A stretch of DNA of 64,000 bases, from assembly GCA_006503535.1 (NCBI GenBank), contig QYRS01000002.1, forward strand, positions 4,030,001-4,094,000. The letters run 5' to 3'. This DNA comes from Arthrinium phaeospermum. Its lineage: Eukaryota; Ascomycota; Sordariomycetes; Amphisphaeriales; Apiosporaceae. Under the pieces are notes generated by a model that was not told the DNA's origin, did no database searches, and saw only the letters and a program-made list of their open reading frames with translations. Positions 11,624-21,030 of this stretch are shown here, piece after piece (the first letter of the stretch is position 1; every line of letters starts with the position of its first letter). A program made the translations under genes and the position numbers.

Positions 11624-13008
11624 CTAGGGTTTGGTTCTTACGTTGGCAAGCTCATTCGCAATCAGCACCTCGAATTGTGCATACATCGTAGTGGTTTGTT
11701 TAGTTAGCAAGTCGCGCGCCTCGGGACTGCACCGTCGCGCAAGCTGGTCCGGGTGCCACCGCAGCCGCTCCTTGCGCAGCCAGTCGCGGTTGTACTTGCC
11801 GGAGGCCCGGAGAACCTGCTCGAGGTCGTGCTCGCAGGCCGCGAGCCCGCCCTCCCGCTCCTTCTCGAACTTGCAGGTCAGCTCCTCGCACGTGCAGACG
11901 TCGGCGGGCATCTGCGGGAACTGGGCCAGCGGCGGGGCTGTGGGCGACAGGCAGGCATCCGTCTCCGTCTTCCACATGTAGTAGGCCTTGCTCAGCTGGG
12001 CCTGCCACCGCTCCTGTCGGAGCTGCTCCTTGAGGGCCGCGACCTCGCGGAGCTCGCGGCGCAGCTTCACCTCGGCCCGCTCCTTTCGGCGTGTGGCGCG
12101 GACGGCTTTGGGCGCTGATTCGTCGAGGGTTTCGCAAAGCTCTTCGGGGTCTTCTGGTACCTTGAAACCATAGCCATTGTCCGAGTTGGAGAAGACGTAG
12201 TGGTCGGGGTTAGATACACTGAACGACACGGCCTTCCGCGGTGTTAGCTGACAGTGATGCAACCAGCTAGGCCTTCTCTTTCGCTCCCTCGCCTACCTTA
12301 ACTCTGTGCTCCGACAGCATCTTGCTCATCTTCTTGCTATCCCAGGAGATCTTCAAGGATCGACATGACTCTGGAATATGACAGCTCCATGCCGAGCCAG
12401 ATTCAGATACGACACAGTAAGCACCGTTTGTGTTCCATGCTATGATGGTAGGCGGTCCTCCAGCCCAGCCTTTTGGTGACAGAAGCGACTGGACCGCACC
12501 CTCGAGAGCCTCGGGCAAACGCGACCACTTTATCATGCTCCCGTCATACACCAGGAAACTGTCATCGGGTCCGAACCAAACTTGGGCCCCAGCGTGTGCA
12601 ATGTATTTCTTTCCCTCCGGGTCCCAGATATACTCCAAGAACCGTTTGGGAACACTTCGCCCATAGAGGACTGCGGTTGGTCAGCTGCATGAGATCGATG
12701 GCCTGGGATCGCAGGGCGCACTTACACCTCACGGTGCCGTCCTCCTTCCTATAGGATACGAAGTAGCATTCCCGCGTGGGCCCAAAGGCCGCCCATACGA
12801 AAGTGTCGAAGTCCTCCTCGTCTACCAATTTCTGAACCTCGCTCGGAAGATTATTGCTTCACACTCACACCAGGTTAACGGGTTTTCCACAGACCGACCG
12901 CCGGCGCAGAGAGGAGGAGGGTCGTACATACGTACACAAGTGACCGGCATTCTTGTAGATGTAAGTGCCTTCGGTCCCCAGAGCGTAGAACTGGGTTGGA
13001 TATGGCAT
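11624..13008 (-). CDS. Four-exon protein with coiled coil and WHPD J-like C-terminus
   Basis: Exons 12932-13008, 12726-12841, 12297-12670 and 11624-12247. All joins keep frame at GT-AG sites (phases 2, 1, 0) and give 396 residues. The first two-thirds are rich in aromatic/Gly beta-like segments (FLVYDGSMIKWSRLPEAL, AWNTNGAYCVVSESGSAWSC) that I cannot place in a named fold. A charged coiled coil follows (KAVRATRRKERAEVKLRREL onward). The C-terminus has RKERLRWHPDQLARRC, which resembles the degenerate J-domain-like WHPD segment seen in fungal and NFKBIL1-like proteins; the HPD tripeptide is the Hsp70-contact motif in true J proteins. Function is unknown. A chaperone link is inference. The third and fourth exons are separated by only 49 nt. 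Confidence 0.75.
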
Positions 13009-13877
13009 GGCGAGCCCATGTGCTTATTACGACTCTGTTGCGCACTCACTCGGCCCAGCAGTCTGAAGAGAATGCGATGCACAAAATGATCAGGACGGCT
13101 GGGCAGTGATACTGGAAAAGACGGGTAGGTAGAACGCGGACCGTTACCTACTAGCCCAGGGACGCGACCATCGGCTTGCTGGGTCAGTGCATGACTCGTT
13201 TGGTAGGAAACCGATCTCCTTAGATCGTTTTTAGTGTCAGGGCGCACCGTGACTTTGCGCATCGAGGCTACAAACGAAAGCTCTGGAACCTCTTGTACGC
13301 AGTAGATAGACGATACACTACGTATGTAGAATCGGTGTGTTTGAGCCCTGCATAGAGTCACGAAGTCAGTTTTGGCACGGACAAACCAGGTTGGACGAAG
13401 AGTACCCTTCTCCTTGTAAAGGTATCGCGCTACACATCTGATCTTTCGGTACCTTGCAGGGGGCTAAATTATATGCTTAATCGGTGGTATGGACACTACC
13501 GATGGCAATAGCATATTCTGGTAAGACAACATAGGAGCCAATAATGACATGCATGTTTACTGCATCCAAAGGAATTGACTGCATACCTAGAAACCGGGGA
13601 GGAAAAGGCTTGAAAGCTGGCAAGGGGCTGCTACTAGTGAGCGATAGCCTAGTGTCTAGGGGTCTTTGCTGTCTTGGCGCCAGTCCTTCCGGCTGCCAGC
13701 CGCGAACAACCAACCAACCAATTGAGTGGAGGAGATACAAGTATGGTTCGGATCAAGAAAAAGAAAAGAAGCGCCTGCTCGCGGTTGTCTCTGGAGACTG
13801 GTGATCCCTGAACGTGGCTAACACATACGTTCTATGATTATTATCTTCAGTACGCTTTCAAGTCTTGAACCAATCCC
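13009..13877. other. Intergenic, no gene seen
   Basis: About 870 nt between the start of the WHPD-protein gene and the stop of the ceramide synthase gene, both minus strand. Frames here are not supported by composition or homology. Confidence 0.5.
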
Positions 13878-15400
13878 TCATTCGATTTGCTTCTCACACC
13901 CCACCCGGTCCAGGAGTTCCTTCCGGTCACTAGACCTGCTTAACCGCAACCCCGATTTCTGCGGCTGCAACTGCTTTCCGTTGCGGCGCTTGCACGTCGC
14001 CAAGTCCACAGCCTCGACGCCAACTTCCTGCTCGATAAGCTCCAGTTCCGCATACTTCTTCTTCTTCCTCTCTCCCGCCTCAACCTCAACCCCCTCTCCC
14101 CCCTCGTCATCGCTCCGCACATCCTCGGCGCCGGCCCCCTTGAACACGCGTATCGAGACCCGGACGATCAGGTAGGACCACACGCAAATGACGAGCTCGA
14201 GCGCGACCAGGAACGTCAGGAAGCCCGTCCGGATCCCGTCGGTGAGGCAGACGGTGCCCGCGCGGTCGTAGAACGGCTCCAGCAGGTAGGACGACGTGCC
14301 CTCCTCCTGGGGGGTCGCGAAGGGGCCCTCGAGGCCGTCGGGGGCGCCCTTGTAGCAGGGCACCGTGACGATGCGCGGTAGGTCGTGCCAGAAGCTCCAG
14401 CACACCATGCCGTAGAACACGTGGCGCGTCCAGGCCCATACGAACAGGAAGACGCCGAAGATGACGTCGCAAACGGTCTTGAAGCCGAGGTACTTCAGAC
14501 ACTTGGCCAGCTGTTTCTGGTTGTCAGCGGGAGGTCTCAACGATAGGTTTGCTTGCCTGCGCAAGAACTACTGCGGGCAGATTTGAATTACGTACCGGGA
14601 AGACCAGCTCGACAGTGTCCATCAGGACCAATATTAAATGACCAACTCGGTGAAGGTGGTAGGCGTAGGATGCGGAGATCAGCGAGGTAGTAATGACATG
14701 GTGGATCACCATTTCCCAGTAGTCCTTCCGGCGAGCCTCGAGGTTCACGACAAGGAGCTGCTGCGTCCAATAAGCCCACTGCACCAAAAAGTAGCCCTTC
14801 ATGAGCCCATCGAGCTCTCTCTGATGGGGCCAGCCGGTCCACAGCCCCTCGAGGTTGAGAAAGTACGGCGACTGGTAGTACAAGTACATTCCCATCGGCC
14901 AGGCCGCGCTATAGTAGCACAGCACCCAGCCCTGCTCCGCAAACCGCGTGACGTCCTTCTTCGTCGCCGCGCCCCAGGCCCAGCCCAAAGGTGCGAGGAC
15001 GTGCTGCATCAGGGCCGCGCGGATGCCGGTGCAGACCACAACGCAAAACGCCACAAAGCACAGGTCGCTGGGACCGGCGCCATAGCTGCCTGTGCGCGGG
15101 TTGAAGTACGACAAACTCAGAAATCCGGATGTATAGGGCCGTGCCGCGGGTAGATAGGCGTGTGCAAGGAGAAGCGGAACGATGACGCTCAGCGTGAGTC
15201 CTGGCAAATCAAGTAAGTGACATTGTCCGCAATCCCTTCGAGCGGCGATGAGATGGTTCCTTTCCCGTCATCTATCTCCTGGCGGTGGAAGGGGCAGGAC
15301 ACATACTAGCCTGGTTGTCGAACAGCCATTGGGAAAAGCTCCTGCTAGTCTTCCGGGTGGTGGTCAGAAGTGCCCGCAATTCGGGATTGGTTGCGCTCAT
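13878..15400 (-). CDS. Ceramide synthase (Lag1/TLC family)
   Basis: Three exons, 15307-15400, 14596-15200 and 13878-14516, give 445 residues with intact frame. It is a polytopic ER-type membrane protein. The Lag1 motif block is clear: NLEARRKDYWEM, then HHVITT at about residues 198-203 with the paired histidines of the active site, then LILVLMDTVE and a downstream TM segment with VWAWTRHVFYG. TLC-domain ceramide synthases join fatty acyl-CoA to a sphingoid base in the ER. The C-terminal tail is acidic then basic. The C-terminal extension and divergence suggest a paralogue such as the Bar1 type rather than the main Lag1, but this is inference. An in-frame ATG at 15487 would add 29 residues; I prefer 15400 because the extension is not membrane-like. 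Confidence 0.9.
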
Positions 15401-17259
15401 GGTCTGAGAAACCGGTTCGTCGTTTTTTCGGTAGTTAGAAAGATGATAGAGGAGCGTGATTCGGATCGCCCAAGTGACAGAGTTCATCGCAGATATTAAA
15501 ACGAGTCAACTGTCTTCGTTAGCGTAAGGGGTCGTGCCGCAGGGAGTATCCGCAACCTAGCGCCGTCAATCACGGTCTCGGCCGCCGCGGTCCCTTCCGG
15601 CCGCCCGCGCATCCCGAAGGATTCACCGATGGCTCCCGACCCCCGTCAGTTGGCCATGCCGGTAAGCTACTAGGTCTTGATCCAGTGCGGCACGAACATA
15701 ATGACATCCCAAAGGGAGGGAGACCGGACACGAGCGCACCCCAAGCCTCAGCTCCCCAATTGGTGATGTCTTGGCAGAAATCAGATTATTGTGGGTGGGT
15801 GTAAGCAGTTCATCCCGAGATGGCAATTGAGATATCTCTGTCGATCAACCAGCTCGCCCCAGGTCATTACCTCGAGCCTGGCAGCGTCGACGAGGTCCTG
15901 CTGCGTCCAGAAGCCCCCAATACACGAGATGGTACACCTTGACAGAACCTTGAGTCCGGCGTCGAGGGTTCGGTGCGGGTACGCATATCGAGACATCACT
16001 CGGGGTATCTGCGCATGGTCCACAGGCCCCAGAGCCCCACCACCGCGATCAAGCGCATCCGGCTTCGCTCTCGCGCGGAATCCCCAGACCCGGGCCCGCG
16101 CCTCGGTAGCCGGCAACTCATGCACGAATGAGTTGTTTGTGCAAGTCAGGAGCATGTTGTAAGAGCCGACGAATCCCAAGTCCCAGAGTGCATACCTTGC
16201 CATACTGCACTGCCCCCTTTACCCGATGTCCCGGCAGCCTGTAAGAGAGGCACAATGATCAAACATGGTCGAATGGAAGGCTTAGATAGCAAGTGGACCA
16301 AGCACAATGAGGACTGCTACACCCAAGTGTGGCTTGCTAGAGCTGGCGCTTTCTTCCTGGGGCCAAACCTCACCGGCGCAACGACTTTGCCGCTCACGCC
16401 CATCTTTATGCGACGCTGCCGTCGCGCACCGTGAGCCTGATCGCGTTGAGCTGCCGACTTCGGTTTGCTCGTGACAGTTTCGCTATAAACATCGCGTACG
16501 ACTTCAACGTTCTGTTTGTTGCGGTGTGTAAGTCGATAAACCATTTCCAGAGCCGGTGCCAGGGGCAAGCGTTTGCGATGTGTAACCCGGTGTGAGTCCA
16601 CTTGCGGGACCAATGCCATGCTTCGCATTTTGTATTCAATATTCTCGGGCGACGAGCTCAGCACGGTGGCCCTAGGAGATATGGTCATGGGTCGAGACTC
16701 GAGAGAGGGGCAACGACGGGGAGAGAAAGAGAGAAAGTGCTGCTTCCCTCCTAGAGGAAAATCAAAGTGCATGTACATGGGCCGAGGGGTTTAGTCGCCA
16801 GGCAGCCCAGCCCGTTAAGGACTTTGCCATCAAAATCATTGGCAGAGATGCAGTTTTAAGAGCACGGGCTGACGTGCAGATCGGGACAATTATTACATGT
16901 CACAATCCCCTCAAGATCTAAAGTAATCGCCTCGACGCTGCTGACCCCTCCTAAAAAGCCATTAATGGCTGGCGAGTTGGGTCGGTCTGCGGGTTTTCTG
17001 TGCGGGTGTAAAGGAGTCCCACTCTTCGATTTTAGGTGCTTTCTGGAGAACCATGCAGCCCCAGCAGGCCCAGAGCCTTGGCTCCGTAGGGGGAAATGAC
17101 CTGCAGTTTCAGCTCCACATTGTAGATCATCCTCAACAGGCAATTCGCCACTTATACCCACCCCTCTCAGTTTCCTCCGATCGAAGCTTAAAGTTTATGT
17201 AGTAGGGTAGCATCCAGACATAGTCCCGATCTCAACTACCAACTTTCTGCCCATGGACC
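15401..17259. other. Intergenic with unassigned minus-strand frames
   Basis: Holds the ceramide synthase and methyltransferase promoters (divergent pair). Two minus-strand frames begin with true ATGs: 15781-16203 (140 codons, starting MARYALWDLGFVGSY) and 16317-16688 (starting MTISPRATVLSSSP). Neither matches a family I know, and I could not splice them convincingly. They could be parts of a decayed or very divergent gene. Confidence 0.35.
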
Positions 17260-18333
17260 ATGAAGCTGAGAAGGAATATGCCCTCTCTTGCGAGAAGATC
17301 TACTAGCAACGCCCTGACTTCTCGTCGTCCATCGATACCGTCGCCGCTGTCGTCCCCATCATCCACAACAGCGACAAGCAACACCACCCCCAAGAGGAGG
17401 ATGTCTTCTACCACCACCACCACCACCACCACGGTGACTCCGCCCGGGTCGGCCACCAAGATCAAGGTCTCCCTCACGGGGCCCCAGGAGACTTTGCTAG
17501 TGCCCCTCATGGCGCGGGCCGAGGACGCCGCGCGCACGGAGCCCATCCTCGGCGACCGGCACGCCGCGGACATCCTGCGCCGCCTCGACACGGACCTCAG
17601 CAAGTTCCGCGCCGAGAGCCCCTTTGGCATGGGCTCGCGCGACATGTGCCTCGTGCGGGCGCGGCAGTTCGACGAGTGGGCCAGCGAGTTCCTGGCCCGG
17701 CACCCCAAGGCCACCGTCGTCCACCTGGCCTGCGGCCTCGACACGCGCTGCCACCGTCTGGACTGGGCGTCTGCCGGTCGCAATGTGCGGTGGCTCGACT
17801 ACGACCTGCCCGACGTGGTCAAGCTGCGGCGCCGGCTGGTGCCGCCCCCGGAGCGCGGCGACTACCAGCTCCGCGCCGCGGACGTGACGAAGGACGAGTG
17901 GCTGCGGCAGATCCCGACGGACCGGCCCACGCTCATCCTCATGGAAGGCCTGACCCCTTACTTCGACGAAGCGACGGGCAAGCGGCTGATCCAGCGGCTG
18001 ACCGAGCACTTCTCTCCCGTCTCGTCGCGGCCCGAGCACGCGCAGCACGGCCACGGCCACCAGCTCATCTGCGACGGCGTGGGCTCGGCCATGAAGTTCT
18101 TCGGCGGCCTGCTCAGCATCACGCGCGCGACGGGCTCCACCTTCAACTGGGGCTTCGACGACCCGCGCGAGCTCGAGCCGCTGCACCCGCGGCTCCGGCT
18201 GCGCGACTGCGTGCGGCCCGCCGAGCTGGCCGAGGCGCGCCGGTTCGTCTGGCCGCACCGCGTCTTCATGTCGACGTGCTCGTACATTCCCAAGCTGGAC
18301 AACCTCATGTTCTACTTGCGGTACGATTTCTGA
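17260..18333 (+). CDS. LCM/TcmP-type SAM-dependent methyltransferase
   Basis: Intronless, 357 residues from the ATG at 17260, GC-rich third positions. Residues 1-60 are basic then Ser/Thr-rich, with a run of eight threonines encoded by ACC repeats; the first 25 residues (MKLRRNMPSLARRST) look like a mitochondrial presequence or an unstructured leader. From about residue 70 the protein matches the leucine carboxyl methyltransferase/TcmP/OMT family. The SAM-binding loop is VVHLACGLDTRCHRLD (about 153-168), the acidic strand WLDYDLPDVV (178-187), and the motif LILMEGLTPYF (225-235). The family includes Ppm1, which methylates the C-terminal Leu of PP2A, and small-molecule O-methyltransferases. 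This member resembles the latter group, so the substrate is unknown. Frame intact. Confidence 0.85.
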   Translation: MKLRRNMPSLARRSTSNALTSRRPSIPSPLSSPSSTTATSNTTPKRRMSSTTTTTTTTVTPPGSATKIKVSLTGPQETLLVPLMARAEDAARTEPILGDRHAADILRRLDTDLSKFRAESPFGMGSRDMCLVRARQFDEWASEFLARHPKATVVHLACGLDTRCHRLDWASAGRNVRWLDYDLPDVVKLRRRLVPPPERGDYQLRAADVTKDEWLRQIPTDRPTLILMEGLTPYFDEATGKRLIQRLTEHFSPVSSRPEHAQHGHGHQLICDGVGSAMKFFGGLLSITRATGSTFNWGFDDPRELEPLHPRLRLRDCVRPAELAEARRFVWPHRVFMSTCSYIPKLDNLMFYLRYDF

Positions 18334-19120
18334 GGCGGGACAGCAGGAGATGATGCCTCATTCCCTCTGTGGATGGGGAACCAAGGATGGGGGAAGGGAT
18401 GGGCTGGAGTGAAGTTCGTTTCATCAGGCGATGAGAAGTAAACTCGTACATATCAGCTTCGCGTCTCCGGGGAATACACGGCGGGCTCCTGCCCAGGGCG
18501 ATGAGAGGCACGTTTGGTTTATTTTGAAATCATGTCATAGAGGCGATATGAGCGAATAGGGAAGAAACCCGTTAGATTAGACATGGGAACTTAGCGACGG
18601 CGTTAGAAGATCGGAAATACACATGGCCTTGTGCCAAACGGTTGCACCACATTTGAATTTTCTCACCAGTACACATCTGTTCAGTTGCCATGTAAGTCAA
18701 TACTTGAGACACCCAAGTGTTGGGTATTCTAGTTGGATTTGAAGCTATTTTCGTCAGGAAAACTATGTACAAGGATCGGTGATGCATATACAAAGTATGC
18801 AGTATGCTGCCAATATACCCTTTAAACATCCTTGTCCGACACCCCCAACACCATGCAAAGTCTAAATCAGCGGTAGCACACATGCTTGCTCATCCTTCGC
18901 CGGGTAAAAATGCGCCGAGCTATTAAGTAAAGAATTCGTAAAAAATCCAGTCAACGTGTAGAGTTCCGTGATGGCCGTGAACTCCTCTTGTGTAAAACAC
19001 CATCCCCTCAAATGCACAATAAAAATGGGTGTAACAGTATATACGCTTGAATAGTAGGGAAAAAAGGATGTCGATTGTTTCCGTTTCTTTCCTTTTCCTG
19101 TGTGGTCTCCCCGGTTATTA
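18334..19120. other. Tail-to-tail intergenic
   Basis: About 790 nt between convergent stops. The distal half is A/T-rich and probably holds both 3' UTRs. No gene is seen. Confidence 0.5.
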
Positions 19121-21030
19121 TTACAACCACATTAAATTCCTGCTTTGCCTCCTCGTCTGCTGCCAAAGCGGCCGGTCGCCCCGCCGGGACGGCGTGTAGG
19201 AGCTCATCGAGGTCATGGAGCCCGAAGACCCGGGTGCGGAGGGATGCTGCTGATACGGCTGTAGGTGCGTGTTGTTGTTGTTGCCGCCGCCGCCACCACC
19301 AACACCCGCGCCGCCCGCACCGTCAATGGGGTAATTGTGCATCGATGAGCCCGCCGTGAGCGGCTCCGTGTCTTCATCGTCCTGCACGTGACGCATCGTC
19401 GCCCCGACGTCGCGGGAGAAGTCGTCAATCTCTCGCGACGGCCCGTTGTTGGTGATGTTATTGTTGTACATACCGTCGTGCGCCGGGTGCTGGGACCAAT
19501 TGTTGCTGAAGGCGTGCGGGTTGTTTGAGTGGTAGGGAGTCAGGGGCGTCACGACAGCACCGGCGCCGCTGCCGTTGTGGTAATTGTTGCTGGGGTAGTT
19601 GTTCAGGTACTCGTTCGCGATGGGCGTCTGGCCCTGGCCGCCGCCGCCGCCGTAGGCCAGCGGCCATCCTCCATTGCCATTGCCGCCGATGGGCGTGTTC
19701 GGCGACGGGCCCGAGACGGCAGAGACGGGTGCGGGCCCGCCATAACCGTTGCCGTGGCCATTGTCATAGCCATGGTCATCCGCAACGTGCCTCATTTTGC
19801 CTGCCCCGGCTGCCCCAGCTGCTCCAGCAAGTGCTGGATGCTCGTAGTGGGAGTATGGCTGGGCATGATGGGTCGGTGGCGTAGTCTGAGGCTCTTCTTC
19901 CTCTTGCCATGTGGGCAGAGGCGCGAATGCGGCACCATGCGATCGTGGACTATATTGACAGACTCCGAGGTTAGCAAAGCGACTTTACGATGGAACCACG
20001 AGTTGAAAATCCAAGCCACCATGTGGCTAGCTCCAATAGCGAGACAGAACAGGCGCCAAAAGATTGTGTCGAAACACGAAACACCAAACTGCTTTGTCGC
20101 AGACTCGCTATGACATGACTTACCTCGGGTACTCGCTCGTCGGGACCGGAACTGGCGCCGGGCCTGGCCCCCGCCGCCTATTTCGCCGCCGTCGCAGACA
20201 GCAGAACAGTAGCGCCAGTAGCGCCGCTAAAAGGGCCAGACCCCCAATGGTTCCCCCCACAATGGCGCCGGTGCGGTTGTATCCTGGGCCTGACTTTTGC
20301 GACGTCGGGGGAGCAGCTGGCGTGGTGTTGGCCGTGTCGGCTGGGGCACGAGAAGATGTCGGCGTGCCTGACGAGCTCGCTGTAGTCGAGGTTGCCGAGC
20401 TGGAGGAGGAGGGGGGTTGCGAAGAGCTCGAAGAGGAGGACGACGACCTGGAACTGGACCCGGACAACGAGCTGGCTGACTTTGTGAGCGCAATCGAGGT
20501 CTGCACCAGGGGCAAAGTGGGCTTGCCGCTGGCCCCGTCTGGACCGAGGTGGCCAGGTCGGACGCCGTCCCACAACCGTATTGGAAGAAGCCACCCGGGA
20601 ATGAGTTTTTATAGCACACGTTCCGCCCTGCGCAGGTGTAGACGTAGGGGTTGACCTCGGTCTGGGGCCCGCTGTTCTGGTCGACGCAGCCCGTGAAGAC
20701 GCCCGTCGTGCAGCTGCCGGCGTTGGGACAGCACCCCATCACCTTGTTCGCCTCGTCCAGCACGCAGTGCGACCCGGCCGAGCACGTCGCCGGGAGCGCC
20801 GAGTCTCCGCCCAGGTAACCACATATCGTGTTGTCGGTCTGTCGGCGGAAGAGCTCCATGGGCGAGAGGAGCGGGGCCGCTGTGGGCAGCGGCGGCCACA
20901 TGATGACGTTCAGCTCATGGGGTTCGATCGTCTTGGTCTGTCGTGGGAGCAAGGCATGCCCGTCCGCCAATCCCCCCAGCACGGTCGAGAGCAGAAGGAC
21001 GGCGGCGGCCGGGGGCAGGCGGAGGAACAT
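19121..21030 (-). CDS. Single-pass surface protein, Cys-rich ectodomain (frame-shifted)
   Basis: Exon 20124-21030 and exon 19121-19949, with a 174-nt GT-AG intron. Order: signal peptide (MFLRLPPAAAVLLLSTVLGG), a Cys-rich ectodomain (CGYLGGDS through GCCPNAGSC and FFQYGCGTAS), a Ser/Thr-rich stalk, a TM helix (GGTIGGLALLAALLALLFCC) followed by Arg stop-transfer residues, and a long Gly/Asn/Pro-rich cytoplasmic tail. This layout is common in fungal wall-stress-sensor-like or Mid2-like proteins; a sensing role is inference. The reading frame shifts by one base between ectodomain and stalk: one base is missing at the C-run 20533-20536 (+ strand). An in-frame ATG at 21075 could add 15 residues. 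Confidence 0.75.

Noticed and set aside
17497..18258. 253-codon minus-strand frame
   Set aside because: Antisense shadow of the GC-rich methyltransferase, with no domains.
19529..20113. 194-codon plus-strand frame
   Set aside because: Antisense to the cytoplasmic tail and intron of the surface-protein gene, with no family features.
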